A stretch of 52,503 bases of DNA, from NCBI GenBank assembly GCA_009702325.1, contig WLID01000009.1, positions 1 through 52,503 on the forward strand. Reading direction: 5' to 3'. Below, piece after piece: positions 26,721 to 35,971 of the stretch (position 1 is its first letter; each line of letters opens with the position of its first letter). The DNA comes from Actinomycetota bacterium. Lineage in GTDB: Bacteria; Actinomycetota; Thermoleophilia; Gaiellales; Gaiellaceae. The notes under the pieces were generated by a model. The model ran no database searches and had not been told where the DNA came from. It was given only the letters and a program-made list of their open reading frames with translations. A program made the translations under genes and the position numbers.

Positions 26721-27856
26721 TGGGTCTTGGTGCGGGTCATCCAGTCGACGCGGCCCATCCACCGGTCGCGGTTTGCCGCGTACCACTGGATGGTGCGGAG
26801 GACGCCCTCTTCCCACGAGACTTTCGGCACCCAGCCGGTCTCACGGTTGAGCTTCTCGTAGCCGACGCGCAGCTCCTGCACATCACTCGTGCCGGGACGG
26901 AAGCGGCTGGCGGCCGTGACGATTTCGCGACCAGCGGGCCAGAAGCCGCCTTCCTGCCCGATTCGGAGGATCATGTCGCACCAATCCTGCATCGAGATGT
27001 TCTCACCCTGACCGTAGACGTAGACGTCGCCCGGCTTGCCGTGTGCAGCGACCGTCAGGTGACCGCGGACACCGTCGGTGCAAAAGCAGAAGTCGCGGAG
27101 CGGATCGAGTGCTCCGAGTTCGATCTCCGCGCGCTCAAGCGCCTGCGTGATGATCGTGCCTGTGATGTAGCGGGGGTTCTGACGAGGCCCGTAGTTGTTG
27201 AACATGCGGGTGACGACGCCCGGCAGGCCGTACGCGTCGAAGTAGTTCATCGTCAGAAAGTCGGCGGCGACCTTGGCGGTCGCGTAGATCGACTTCGGGT
27301 TGATCGGGGAGCGCTCGTGCAGGATCAGGCTGCCCTTTTCGTCGAAGTCGTGATGGTGGGCGACGTCGGCGTTGACGTTGCCGTACTCCTCCGAGGTGCC
27401 TGCGGTGTCGAACTTTTCAAGCTCGACGCCGTAGTCGACCACGGACTGCAGCAGGTTGAGGGTGCCGAGCGTGTTCGCCATCACTGTCTCGTACGGGCGA
27501 TGCCATGACTCACCGACGTGCGCCTGGGCGCCAAGGTGGAAGAGGTACGGCTTGTCGGGCGCCTTCGCGAGATCGCGCATCAGGTAGTCGATCGATGTTT
27601 TGTCGGTGAGGTCTGCGAAGACGACCCGAACGTCGCGACGGAGATGGCCGATGTTGTTGAGCGCGCCCGACGAGGTCGCGCGAACGAACGCGGTGACGTC
27701 GGCACCGAGAGCGACGAGCGCATCGGTCAGGTGCGAGCCCATGAAGCCGTCGGCACCGGTGACGAGACACGTTCGGCCTTCGTAGAGGGAGCCGAACTCG
27801 CGACGCAATGCGTCAAGCTCACCTTCTGTCCAGATAACGCTATGGTCGCGCGACAT
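26717..27856 (-). CDS. gmd: NAD-dependent sugar 4,6-dehydratase (GDP-mannose 4,6-dehydratase-like)
   Basis: A 379-residue extended SDR enzyme. After a 28-residue N-terminal extension it shows [50 protein letters not shown] (active-site Thr-Ser-Glu), [12 protein letters not shown] (Tyr-x3-Lys) and [18 protein letters not shown]. The TSEEYG motif fits 4,6-dehydratases. Pairing with a GDP-fucose synthase domain in the next gene makes GDP-mannose the likely substrate, though the NAD loop is not the classic GDP-mannose dehydratase form and a CDP- or dTDP-sugar is possible. It heads the minus pair; its ATG is two bases from the divergent flippase ATG. Confidence 0.78.
   Translation of the reverse strand: MSRDHSVIWTEGELDALRREFGSLYEGRTCLVTGADGFMGSHLTDALVALGADVTAFVRATSSGALNNIGHLRRDVRVVFADLTDKTSIDYLMRDLAKAPDKPYLFHLGAQAHVGESWHRPYETVMANTLGTLNLLQSVVDYGVELEKFDTAGTSEEYGNVNADVAHHHDFDEKGSLILHERSPINPKSIYATAKVAADFLTMNYFDAYGLPGVVTRMFNNYGPRQNPRYITGTIITQALERAEIELGALDPLRDFCFCTDGVRGHLTVAAHGKPGDVYVYGQGENISMQDWCDMILRIGQEGGFWPAGREIVTAASRFRPGTSDVQELRVGYEKLNRETGWVPKVSWEEGVLRTIQWYAANRDRWMGRVDWMTRTKTQ
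27841..27846 (+). promoter_or_regulatory. putative -10 element (TATGGT) of the MurJ-like flippase
   Basis: TATGGT ends 12 bases before ATG 27859 and lies inside the coding start of the divergent dehydratase gene. Confidence 0.35.
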
Positions 27857-27858
27857 CG

Positions 27859-29322
27859 ATGCAGCCTAACGATTCAGCCGGAAGGAGTGCGGTCTCGAGT
27901 GGTGTTCTCACGGGACTGTCGACGGCAGCGGTCAGTGGATCGGCCGCCGTTGCAGGCGCCATTCTGTCGCGCAAGTTTGGTCACGGTGTAAAGACCGACG
28001 GGTTTATCGCCGCATATGCGGTGTATTTGGCGCTTGTGCTTGTGGCCCAGGCGTTGCGTGTCGTTGTGCTCCCGGCGTTCGCGCGGGCTGTTCCTCGTGG
28101 CCGTCTCGGCGCGGAGGTTTCGGGGTGGGCGGTGGCGATCGGTGTCCCGTCGGCGGCACTTGCGGCGGTTGCGATCGTCGCGCCACACTGGTCGGCAGGC
28201 GTGATTGACGGCAACGCGGCAGGCCGTGTGTACGCGGCGCAGCTACTGCCATGGCTGATCCCGGCAGCTGCGGCTCAGATCCTGGCCGCCCTTGGTGCGA
28301 GCGCGTTGGCGGCAGTCGACGACTACGGCACGGCCGCAGTTGCCTTCTCGGTTGGTGCAGTCGCCGGTCTCGCGGTGACGATCGCACTGCTCGATCACGG
28401 CGTTGTGGCGTTTGGGGTCGGGCTCGCGGTGAATGGCGCGCTTGCCGCGGGCATTCCGATGGTGCAGCTGGCGCGCAAGCGGCTGCTTGTGTGGCCTGAA
28501 CGTGGTGGCTTCGCACGTCGCGCCCGCGATCTCGCCGAGGGAGTTGCGCTTCCGTTCGCGCTGCAAGGGTTCTTCGTCGTCGCAAATCGCTTCGCCGGCG
28601 GGCTTGGCGAAGGAGAACAGACGACGTTCGGGTACGCGTACTTGATCGCAGCGTTTCTCGTTGCGGTCACGGCGAGCTCGATCGCACTGGTCTCGAGCGC
28701 CCCACTTTCCCGCGGCGAGCTGACGGCTGACCGTGCCGCCCGGCACATCGTTGCTGCCGCCTGGGTGTCGCTCGCGATCGTCGCCGCGGCGGCCGGCGTG
28801 TTCGCGCTCGCCGGGTCGGGAGTCACCCATCGGGTGCTCGGCTCTGCATATGGCGGCACGACAGGGACAGAGCTCGGACAGCTCGTCGTCTGGCTCGCTC
28901 CATGGATGGTGGCGTCGGTTGGAGTCTCAGTCACGTTCCCGCTGCTCTTTGTGCGAGGACGGACTCGGCTGCTTCCGTGGATTGCGGTTGGGGCGATCGT
29001 TGCGCACGTGGGATTCGAGTCTGCCGGGCGCCACATCTCGGGCCTTTCCGGAATCGCCACCGGGATGGCGCTCTCGACGTTCATCGTCCTCGTGTCGCTG
29101 TGCGTCCTCCTTGGCGTTCTCATTCCCGTTGGGCGCGGCATCGTCACCGCGTCACTTGTCTGCGGTGCGATCGGCGCTGCGTGTTTTGGCGTGCCAGGCG
29201 TGTTGCTCAACGCGGTCGTTGCGGCGGCGGTTGGGCTTGTCGCCTACGGCCTCGTCGTGTGGCGCCTGCGCCCCACAGGACTCGTTCGGGCGTGGGCGTA
29301 TCTGCGGAACGAGCTCACATGA
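27859..29322 (+). CDS. MurJ/MviN-like lipid-linked glycan flippase
   Basis: A 487-residue polytopic membrane protein with about 14 hydrophobic segments, as in MurJ. The N-terminus has TGLSTAAVSGSAAVAGAILS and RKFGHGVKTDGFIAAYAVY, the usual first helix and loop. A later PFALQGFFVVANRFAG segment matches the internal repeat of the MOP superfamily. Since it is linked to a GT2 and to sugar synthesis genes, it more likely flips a polysaccharide intermediate than lipid II, but a second MurJ is possible. It is the second flippase in the window. ATG 27859 has TATGGT upstream and no Shine-Dalgarno sequence. Confidence 0.8.
   Translation: MQPNDSAGRSAVSSGVLTGLSTAAVSGSAAVAGAILSRKFGHGVKTDGFIAAYAVYLALVLVAQALRVVVLPAFARAVPRGRLGAEVSGWAVAIGVPSAALAAVAIVAPHWSAGVIDGNAAGRVYAAQLLPWLIPAAAAQILAALGASALAAVDDYGTAAVAFSVGAVAGLAVTIALLDHGVVAFGVGLAVNGALAAGIPMVQLARKRLLVWPERGGFARRARDLAEGVALPFALQGFFVVANRFAGGLGEGEQTTFGYAYLIAAFLVAVTASSIALVSSAPLSRGELTADRAARHIVAAAWVSLAIVAAAAGVFALAGSGVTHRVLGSAYGGTTGTELGQLVVWLAPWMVASVGVSVTFPLLFVRGRTRLLPWIAVGAIVAHVGFESAGRHISGLSGIATGMALSTFIVLVSLCVLLGVLIPVGRGIVTASLVCGAIGAACFGVPGVLLNAVVAAAVGLVAYGLVVWRLRPTGLVRAWAYLRNELT
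27863..27868 (-). promoter_or_regulatory. putative -10 element (TAGGCT) of the dehydratase-fusion operon
   Basis: TAGGCT on the minus strand is 6 bases before ATG 27856 and lies within the first codons of the divergent flippase gene. Confidence 0.4.
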
Positions 29323-30191
29323 AGATCATTGGGGTCGTGCTGAATTGGAATGGCGGCGATGACACGCGCGCCGCGCTGCGCTCGCTGCCGCCGATCGAGG
29401 CGATCTGTGTCGACAACGGCTCGGCGGACGGCTCTGACGGCGTTGTCGAACGGGAGCTCCCAGACGTCGAGCTGATCCGCAACGGCGCCAACCTGGGCTT
29501 TGCTGGCGGTGTCAACGTTGGGATTCGGCGCGCGTTTGAGCGTGGTGCTGACTGGGCGTTTCTGCTGAACAACGATGCGGTCGCCGAGCCAGGGTTGGAG
29601 GACGCACTTGCTCGCGCTGCTGCGGCGTATCCGCTTGCGGGCCTCCTCGCATGCAAGGTGCTGTGGGAGGACGGCAAGACGGTGCAGTACGCCGGCGCCG
29701 AGTTCAACGCGACGGTTGGCTACTCCGGACGACGCACCGGGTTTGGCGGGCCCGACACGTTCCACGAGCTTCGGCTGGTTGGGCGTGCCGACGGTGCCGC
29801 GCTTGCGATCTCTCGCGAGGCGGCTGAGCGCGTTGGCCTCTTCGACGAGGAGCTCTTTGCGTACGTCGAGGATGTCGACCTGTCGCTACGCATGCGTGCC
29901 GCGGGTCTTGCGGTGGTGTTTGTTCCCGACGCGGTCGTTCGGCACAAGGGGTCGGCATCGACCGGGGGAAGCGCGTCGACGACGAACCTCTACTACGACA
30001 CCCGCAACACGATCGCCGTGGCCGAGAAACACCGGCCGTTGCCGATCGGCCTGCGCGGTGTGCGGCGGGGCATCGTTGTCGCCGCTCACCTCGCTTCGTG
30101 TGTCACTCACCCCGCTCGGGGTGCGGCTGTGCGTGCGGTGCTGGCCGGGTGGCGAGACGCGCGTGCTGGCCGTCTCGGCAAACGCGCCTAG
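29319..30191 (+). CDS. GT2-family glycosyltransferase (rhamnosyltransferase-like)
   Basis: A 290-residue GT-A enzyme. MKIIGVVLNWNGGDDTRAAL, ICVDNGSADGSDGVV, LIRNGANLGFAGGVNVGIRR, and FLLNNDAVAEPG give the nucleotide-binding core and a DxD-like Asn-Asp-Asp. GAALAISREAAERVGLFDE and YVEDVDLSLRMRAAG carry the conserved ED catalytic region. RHKGSASTGG is typical of the WcaE/rhamnosyl group. ATG 29319 is chosen from the ATGA overlap with the flippase. Its stop codon TAG is read as TAG by the convergent GT4 gene as well, through a shared CTAG. Confidence 0.88.
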   Translation: MKIIGVVLNWNGGDDTRAALRSLPPIEAICVDNGSADGSDGVVERELPDVELIRNGANLGFAGGVNVGIRRAFERGADWAFLLNNDAVAEPGLEDALARAAAAYPLAGLLACKVLWEDGKTVQYAGAEFNATVGYSGRRTGFGGPDTFHELRLVGRADGAALAISREAAERVGLFDEELFAYVEDVDLSLRMRAAGLAVVFVPDAVVRHKGSASTGGSASTTNLYYDTRNTIAVAEKHRPLPIGLRGVRRGIVVAAHLASCVTHPARGAAVRAVLAGWRDARAGRLGKRA

Positions 30192-31237
30192 AGCAGCTCG
30201 CGATAGACGGCCTCGTGCGCCTGCGCCGAAGACGCCCAGGTGAAGGCTGCCGCGCGAGCAAAGCCGCGTGTGCGCCACGCGTCAGGCGCCGCGACGACAT
30301 CGAGGATCGCTTGCGCGATCGCCTGCGGATCGTTGGGATCGAAGAGCAGCGCGGCATCCCCACACACCTCGGGCAGCGACGCGGCGTTTGACGACGCAAC
30401 GGGCGCTCCGCACGCCATCGCCTCCAGGGGAGGTTGGCCAAACCCCTCGTAGAGCGACGGGAAGACCACGGCGGTTGCACGCTGGTAGAGGCTCACGAGT
30501 TCGTCGCCGGAGATATGGCCGCGGACATCGACACCGTCGGGGCTCTCGGGTGGGTGGCCGCCACCGGTGAACACGAGCCGTAGGTCGGGCCTGGTGCGTC
30601 GGACGATCGTCCAGGCCTCAAGCAGGCGGTCGTGGTTCTTGTGCGGCCAGCGCCTGGCGGGGTAGAGCACGAACGGCTCGCGTTCGACCGTGCCGGGCAC
30701 GAAGCGGGTGTGGTCGATGCCGTGATGGATCACGCGGATGCGTGAGGGGTCGAGCCCGAGCGAGGCAATCGCGCGATCGCGCACAAACGCGCTCGGGACA
30801 ATCACGCGCGACGCCGACCGTGCCGAGCGGTGGTAGGCGAACACGCGAAAGAGCCGCTCGCCGCGCGAGAAGAGCGCCGGAAGATCGAGGTGTTGGGTGT
30901 CGTGCAGCGTCACCACCGATGGCGCCTTCGTGGGCGGAATCCGAATCGTTAGGGGGTAGTGGACGACATCGGCTTCCTGCAGCCGCCGCCGCAACGACCC
31001 CGGCCGTGCTGCCGCAAGCCCCATGGCAAGCAAGCGTTCCGGGATCGTTCGCGCCTCGCGATACTCGCCGACAATCTCCGACGGAAGGCCTTCGCTGCCG
31101 TCAGGCGCAACCGGCGGCAGGTAGACGCGATACGGGAGGGTTCCCGTTGCAGCGAGCTGTTGGAGGAGCGAGCGGGCGGCCGTTTCGCTGCCGCCAAGCT
31201 CGCCCGGGACGAGTGTCAGGAGCGCAAGTCCGATCAT
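30188..31237 (-). CDS. GT4-family glycosyltransferase
   Basis: A 349-residue GT-B transferase transcribed alone. Early motifs are [20 protein letters not shown] and [17 protein letters not shown]; the donor half has [50 protein letters not shown] and [20 protein letters not shown]. The motif set is close to mannosyl- and rhamnosyltransferases of the WbpY kind, without proof of donor. ATG 31237 is preceded at 7 bases by TAGGAT and by no ribosome binding site. Confidence 0.9.
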   Translation of the reverse strand: MIGLALLTLVPGELGGSETAARSLLQQLAATGTLPYRVYLPPVAPDGSEGLPSEIVGEYREARTIPERLLAMGLAAARPGSLRRRLQEADVVHYPLTIRIPPTKAPSVVTLHDTQHLDLPALFSRGERLFRVFAYHRSARSASRVIVPSAFVRDRAIASLGLDPSRIRVIHHGIDHTRFVPGTVEREPFVLYPARRWPHKNHDRLLEAWTIVRRTRPDLRLVFTGGGHPPESPDGVDVRGHISGDELVSLYQRATAVVFPSLYEGFGQPPLEAMACGAPVASSNAASLPEVCGDAALLFDPNDPQAIAQAILDVVAAPDAWRTRGFARAAAFTWASSAQAHEAVYRELL

Positions 31238-31244
31238 CGCGCCG

Positions 31245-31250
31245 ATCCTA
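31245..31250 (-). promoter_or_regulatory. putative -10 element (TAGGAT)
   Basis: TAGGAT on the minus strand, 7 bases before ATG 31237. It is the same hexamer as at 19632-19637 on the plus strand. Confidence 0.45.
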
Positions 31251-31299
31251 CGCGGCCCATCGGGTCACACCCCCAAACACTGCCGTAATGGGCGCGCCG

Positions 31300-31305
31300 T
31301 AGACT
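31300..31305 (+). promoter_or_regulatory. putative -10 element (TAGACT)
   Basis: TAGACT is 8 bases before ATG 31314, which supports that start over a TTG at 31305. It may drive the long operon from 31314 to 39693. Confidence 0.45.
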
Positions 31306-31313
31306 TGCGCACG

Positions 31314-31628
31314 ATGGCTGACGATACGACAGATGTAGCGGCGCTTTTCGCGCGGCTCAAGGAAGAGGTTCGGGCTGGCGGGCCGGTGGCGGCCGACCAG
31401 ACTCCTGCGCAGGTGAGGCTCTCTGTCCGGGATCAGGCGGAGCGGTTGTGGCCGGTTTCGGCTGAGCGCCCGATCGTTGGGAAAGGCGGTCCGATCAAAG
31501 GCATCCTGCGTCGTTTGATGCGGTGGTACGTCGAGCCGACGTGGGCCGATCAGCGTGCGTTCAATAGCGCGGTCTTGAAGCTGATCGACGATCTCGACGA
31601 GCGCATCGGCCGGCTCGAGCGGCGGTGA
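31314..31628 (+). CDS. small conserved-looking helical protein, unknown function
   Basis: A 104-residue soluble, charged protein. The N-terminal LFARLKEEVRAGG is helical, the middle holds GPIKGILRRLMRWYVEPTWA, and the end is ADQRAFNSAVLKLIDDLDERI, likely a coiled coil. The WYVEP...Q..FN.AVL..LD.L pattern resembles N-terminal segments attached to methyltransferases or glycosyltransferases in other actinobacterial polysaccharide loci, recalled from memory and unverified. Here it is free-standing, so it could be an adaptor for the GT4 enzyme 22 bases downstream. Start ATG 31314 is supported by the upstream hexamer. Confidence 0.65.
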   Translation: MADDTTDVAALFARLKEEVRAGGPVAADQTPAQVRLSVRDQAERLWPVSAERPIVGKGGPIKGILRRLMRWYVEPTWADQRAFNSAVLKLIDDLDERIGRLERR

Positions 31629-31629
31629 C

Positions 31630-31644
31630 GGCCGCGGAGCGGCC
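31630..31644 (+). repeat. GC hairpin between stop and next start
   Basis: GGCCGC-GGA-GCGGCC forms a 6-bp stem in the 22-base gap before ATG 31651. No T tract follows, so it is not a standard terminator. It may limit access to the next start. Confidence 0.35.
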
Positions 31645-31650
31645 GAGCGC

Positions 31651-32670
31651 ATGAGAATCGCCGTCTGTAGGCCGCAGGTGCCGTTCGTTCGGGGCGGCGC
31701 CGAAGTGATGTCCGACGGGCTTGTCGAAGCGCTTCTTGAGCGCGGCCACGAGGCCGAGACGATCGCGATCCCGTTCAAGTGGTACCCGGGCACGCGTGTT
31801 CTCGATCAGGCGTTCCTGTGGCGTCTCGTTGACCTCACCGAGACCGACGGTCGCCCAATCGATCTTGTGATCGGCACGAAGTTTCCGTCGTACTGCGTTC
31901 GTCATCCCAACAAGGTTGTCTGGCTTGTGCATCAGTTCCGCCAGGCGTATGACTACGACGGAACCGAGCTTGGCCAGTTCTCGGACGACCCAGTTGATCG
32001 GGCGACTCGTGATGCCGTCGAGCGGCTCGATCGCGTTGCGCTTGGAGAGGCGCGCAAGATCTTCACGATCTCCCAGAACGTCACCGATCGACTCGCCCGC
32101 TACACCGGCATTGCGAGTGAGGCACTGCCGCCGCCGCCTCAGGATCTCGCATTCCGCACCGAGTCGTACGAACCGTTCATCTTGTCGGTAAATCGGCTTG
32201 ACCGGGCCAAGCGGATCGATCTGCTGGTTGAGGCCGCCGTCGCGGAGCCGACATTGAAGGTCGTCATCGCCGGTGACGGTCCCGATCGGCCGCGGCTTGA
32301 AGAGCTCGCACGCAAGGCCGACGGCCGGGTGGAGTTCGCTGGCCGCGTGAGCACCGACGAGCTCGCCTCGCTCTACGCCCGCTGTCGCGGGGTGTTCTAT
32401 GCCCCGATCGATGAGGATTACGGGATGGTCCCCTACGAAGCGTTCCTCTCGGAGAAGCCGGTGGTGACGACCTACGATGCCGGCGGGCCGCTCGAGATCG
32501 TGCACGACCAAAAGACGGGCCTTGTCGTTTCGGCCGACAAAGACGCGGTACGCAACGCCTGTCTGCGGCTCCTGGCAGACGAAGAAGAGGCCAAGCGTCT
32601 CGGGCGGGCAGGGAAGACGATCGCCGAGAAGGTCACCTGGGATCACTGCGTCGACAGGCTGCTCGGATGA
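31651..32670 (+). CDS. GT4-family glycosyltransferase
   Basis: A 339-residue GT-B transferase. It starts MRIAVCRPQVPFVRGGAEVM, and the acceptor half includes VIGTKFPSYCVRHPNKVVWL and HQFRQAYDYDGTELG. The donor half has LSVNRLDRAKRIDLLVEA, VIAGDGPDRPRLEEL, YAPIDEDYGMVPYEAFLSEK (the E-x7-E equivalent) and GGPLEIVHDQKTGLVV. The HQFRQ-YD-GT stretch is shared by a distinct GT4 subgroup. Next gene overlaps by 4 bases. Confidence 0.88.
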   Translation: MRIAVCRPQVPFVRGGAEVMSDGLVEALLERGHEAETIAIPFKWYPGTRVLDQAFLWRLVDLTETDGRPIDLVIGTKFPSYCVRHPNKVVWLVHQFRQAYDYDGTELGQFSDDPVDRATRDAVERLDRVALGEARKIFTISQNVTDRLARYTGIASEALPPPPQDLAFRTESYEPFILSVNRLDRAKRIDLLVEAAVAEPTLKVVIAGDGPDRPRLEELARKADGRVEFAGRVSTDELASLYARCRGVFYAPIDEDYGMVPYEAFLSEKPVVTTYDAGGPLEIVHDQKTGLVVSADKDAVRNACLRLLADEEEAKRLGRAGKTIAEKVTWDHCVDRLLG

Positions 32671-33878
32671 AGGTCGCCTACTACTCGCCGCTGCCGCCGT
32701 CGAACTCGGGGATCGCCGACTACTCGGCGCTGCTGCTCCCTGCGCTTGAGAAGCACGTCGAGATCGTGCTCGCGAAGCCGGGTGGCGGTCATCCCGCTGC
32801 CGACGTCGCGCTCTACCACGTGGGCAACAACCCCGAGGCGCACGGTTGGATCGTTGACGCCTTGCGCGAGCGGCCTGGTGTCGTCGTGCTGCACGAGTAC
32901 GTCCTGCATCACCTGATCTCGGGCATCACGCTCGGTCGCGGCAACGCACGTGGGTACTTCGACGCGATGGAGCGTGAGCTTGGCGTCGCCGGCCGACTGC
33001 TCGCATTGGGCGTCGCCGACAATCTGCTGCCGCTTCTCTGGGAGACAGAGCCGGAGCGCTTCCCGCTCGCCGGAACGATCCTCGACCTCGCCGACGGCGT
33101 GATCGCGCACTCGCACTATGTCGCCGACCGCTCGCGGGCTGCTGGCTACCAGGGCCCGCTCTGGCATGTCCCCCATCCTGTGTGGCCCGAGCCCGACGCG
33201 GAGCCTGCCACCGACGTCTCCGGGGCGCCGCTGATCGGTTGCTTCGGGCACCAGAACATGAACAAGCGGATCCCGCAGCTGCTCGAGGCGTTTGGTTTGC
33301 TGCGCAAGGAGCGTCCCGACGCGAAGCTGCTGCTCGTTGGTGCCCCAGCGGAGCGATTCGATCTCTCACGCCGCATCGAGCGGCTGGGAGTTGCCGACGG
33401 TCTGATCCTCATGGACTACGTGCCAGAGGAGCGGATGTGGTCGCTGATGAAGGCCTGCGACGTTCTCGTCAATCTCCGTTCGCCGACGATGGGAGAGACG
33501 TCGGGCTCCGTGATTCGGGGACTCTCGCTTGGCAAGCCGATGCTCGTCTCCGACGTCGGCTGGTTCTCGGAGCTCCCCGACGACGTTGCGTTGAAGGTTC
33601 CCGTCGACGATCTCGAAGTGGAGATGATCGCGGCGGCGCTCGGCTTCGCCTACGACCACCGCGCAACGATTGGCCGCAACGCCCAGTCCTACGTCCGGGC
33701 AGAGCACGACCTTGAGCGGTGCGCTGCTGCGTACGCCGCTGCGCTGACGGCTGCGGCCGGTGGTGACGCGGTCACCGACGCAGTGCTCTGGCGGATCGCT
33801 GAGGCGGCGGCCGAGACGGGAATTGACGACGTCGCCATGCTCGCGGCACGTGCGCGTGAGGCGGGGCTCGTCGAATGA
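32667..33878 (+). CDS. GT4-like glycosyltransferase
   Basis: A 403-residue GT-B protein opening with MKVAYYSPLPPSNSGIADYS, a form common in bacterial GT4 enzymes of capsule loci. VVLHEYVLHHLISG and HSHYVADRSRAAGY lie in the first half; GCFGHQNMNKRIPQLLEAF, LLLVGAPAERFDLS and LRSPTMGETSGSVIRGLSLG in the second, where MGETSG replaces the more usual EGFG. A C-terminal helical tail of about 50 residues (AAYAAALTAAAGG onward) goes beyond the normal fold. It overlaps both neighbours by 4 bases. Confidence 0.85.
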   Translation: MKVAYYSPLPPSNSGIADYSALLLPALEKHVEIVLAKPGGGHPAADVALYHVGNNPEAHGWIVDALRERPGVVVLHEYVLHHLISGITLGRGNARGYFDAMERELGVAGRLLALGVADNLLPLLWETEPERFPLAGTILDLADGVIAHSHYVADRSRAAGYQGPLWHVPHPVWPEPDAEPATDVSGAPLIGCFGHQNMNKRIPQLLEAFGLLRKERPDAKLLLVGAPAERFDLSRRIERLGVADGLILMDYVPEERMWSLMKACDVLVNLRSPTMGETSGSVIRGLSLGKPMLVSDVGWFSELPDDVALKVPVDDLEVEMIAAALGFAYDHRATIGRNAQSYVRAEHDLERCAAAYAAALTAAAGGDAVTDAVLWRIAEAAAETGIDDVAMLAARAREAGLVE

Positions 33879-35971
33879 ACCAGGCCGCGCTCCGCGCGCG
33901 GCTCGCGGCCGTGTCTCCGCGTGTCTGGCTCGTCGTGATCGTCGTCGTTTCCGCCGTTGTGCGGATCGGCCTCGCCCGACGGATGGTCGCTCCGTGGATC
34001 ATGGTCGACGAGCTTGTCTATTCGGAGCTCGCGAAGTCGGTTGCCGATCAGGGCCAGTTCCTCGTTCGCGGTGTACCAAGCAGCGGCTACGGAATCGTCT
34101 ATCCATTGCTGATCGCGCCGGCCTGGCGGCTGTATGCGGCGATTCCCGACGCGTACGCCGCGGCGAAAGTGATCAACGGTGTCGTGATGTCGCTCGCGGC
34201 TGTTCCGGCCTACGCGCTCGCGCGTCGCGTGCTGACTGCACGTGCTGCGCTTGCCGTGGCGGCCCTCACGATCATTGTTCCGTCGATGCTCTACACCGGG
34301 ACATTGATGACCGAGAACGCGTTCTATCCGGTCTTCCTTGCGGCCTGTCTCGCGATTGTGTGGATGCTTGAGCAGCCGAGTGTCAGAAGCCAGGCTCTCG
34401 CGCTGCTCGTGTGCGGTTTCGCGTATTTCACTCGTGCGCAGGCAATTGCGCTTCTTGCGGCGCTCGTGACGGCGCCACTCCTGCTCGCGCTGACCGAACG
34501 AGACGGCAAGCGATGGGCGCTTCGGTCGTTCGCGCCTCTTTACGGCGTCGTTGGGGGCGGCGGACTCCTTGTGCTGCTCGTCGAGGTCGCCCGTGGCAAG
34601 TCGCCCCTCGATCTGCTCGGCGCCTATCGCGCAGCGACGACAAGCACCTACACCGTGAGTGGCGTGGCTCACTACCTCCTCTACCACTGGGGCGAGCTCT
34701 CGCTCTATGTGGGGATCGTCCCGTTTGCCGCGCTCGCTGCACTCTGGCTTTCGCCACAGACAGGCAGCCGCTCCGTTCGCGCGTTCTCGATGGCGTCTTT
34801 CGCGGTCGTGTTTTGGCTGCTGCTTGAGGTCGCCACGTTCGCCTCGCAGACGTCGGTGAGCCGGATCGAGGAACGCAACATGTTCTACGTCGCCCCGCTC
34901 TTTCTGATCGCACTCGTGGGTGTCGTGAACGGAGCGCTCGTGCCGCGAACCCGGCGAACACTTTGGCTTGCGGCTGCAGGCGCCGCTGTGTTGCCAGCGT
35001 TCGTTCCCTACGACCGATTGATCACCACAACGGCTGTTTCAGACACGTTCGCACTTCTGCCGTGGTGGTGGCTGCAGGATCACGGTATTGCGCTTGCCGA
35101 TGTGCGCTGGGCCGTTCTTGGCGTTGCGATCGCCGCGGCGGTCGCGTTGCTTGGGCTCCCCCGCCGATTCCTAGCTGTGCTCCCGGTGCTCGTCGGCTGC
35201 TACTTCGTCGCCACAGCGTTCGTGGTTGAAAATGGCCGGCACGGCATTCACCTGTCGTCGCTTGGATCGCTGTGGGCAGGCATCCACAACGCCGATCCGA
35301 ATTGGATCGATCGCACGGTTGGCAAGGACGCAACGGTGTCCTACCTCTGGACGGGAAAGCCGACGGTCTATGCGATCTGGGAGAACGAGTTCTTCAACCG
35401 GAGCTTCGGGCCCGTGTACGACCTGACAGGGCCGTCGCCAGGGTCGCTCCCCGAAACCCCGGTGACCCGAGGAGCTGACGGTGTGCTTCGCGCCGACGCC
35501 GGTCCCGTATCGGCGAGCTATGTGTTGGCCGACGGCTCGGTTGACATCCTCGGGCATGAGGTGGGTTCTGATCCCGGCATCGGTCTGCGTCTCTATCGCG
35601 TCGACGGCCCGATCGTTGTGCTCACACACGTCACAGGCATCTACGACGGCGACACCTGGTCGGGAGCGCGCGTGACCTACACCCGCGTCCATTGCACGGG
35701 TGGCACGCTGCGGGTCGCGCTCTCAAGCGACCCGTCACTGTTCAACCGCGATCAGATCGTGACCGCAACCGTGGGCGCTGCGGTTGTCGGCCGCGCGACC
35801 GTTACTCCGACCGAGCAGTCAACGCTTGACGTGCCACTCACGGCCGTCAGAGGGAGGTGTGTCGCACGCTTTGCGATGGCGCACACGCTCGTTCCAGCGA
35901 CGGTGATCCGAGGAAACAGCGACACGCGCCCCCTCGGTGTCCATTTCGACTCGTTCGCCTTCACGCCGTGA
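33875..35971 (+). CDS. large GT-C-type membrane protein with C-terminal extracellular domain
   Basis: A 698-residue protein with about 11-12 hydrophobic helices over residues 15-450 and a soluble, beta-rich C-terminal third. The first outer loop carries WIMVDELVYSELAKSVADQG; the Asp-Glu pair is placed like the catalytic acid of GT-C enzymes. NMFYVAPLFLIALVGVVNG resembles a segment of the 838-residue protein coded at 40.4-42.9 kb, and the two look like distant paralogues (VDELVYSELAKS against TDELEWTQISRA). It probably transfers a sugar from a polyprenyl-phosphate donor outside the membrane. The substrate is unknown. Confidence 0.75.
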   Translation: MNQAALRARLAAVSPRVWLVVIVVVSAVVRIGLARRMVAPWIMVDELVYSELAKSVADQGQFLVRGVPSSGYGIVYPLLIAPAWRLYAAIPDAYAAAKVINGVVMSLAAVPAYALARRVLTARAALAVAALTIIVPSMLYTGTLMTENAFYPVFLAACLAIVWMLEQPSVRSQALALLVCGFAYFTRAQAIALLAALVTAPLLLALTERDGKRWALRSFAPLYGVVGGGGLLVLLVEVARGKSPLDLLGAYRAATTSTYTVSGVAHYLLYHWGELSLYVGIVPFAALAALWLSPQTGSRSVRAFSMASFAVVFWLLLEVATFASQTSVSRIEERNMFYVAPLFLIALVGVVNGALVPRTRRTLWLAAAGAAVLPAFVPYDRLITTTAVSDTFALLPWWWLQDHGIALADVRWAVLGVAIAAAVALLGLPRRFLAVLPVLVGCYFVATAFVVENGRHGIHLSSLGSLWAGIHNADPNWIDRTVGKDATVSYLWTGKPTVYAIWENEFFNRSFGPVYDLTGPSPGSLPETPVTRGADGVLRADAGPVSASYVLADGSVDILGHEVGSDPGIGLRLYRVDGPIVVLTHVTGIYDGDTWSGARVTYTRVHCTGGTLRVALSSDPSLFNRDQIVTATVGAAVVGRATVTPTEQSTLDVPLTAVRGRCVARFAMAHTLVPATVIRGNSDTRPLGVHFDSFAFTP

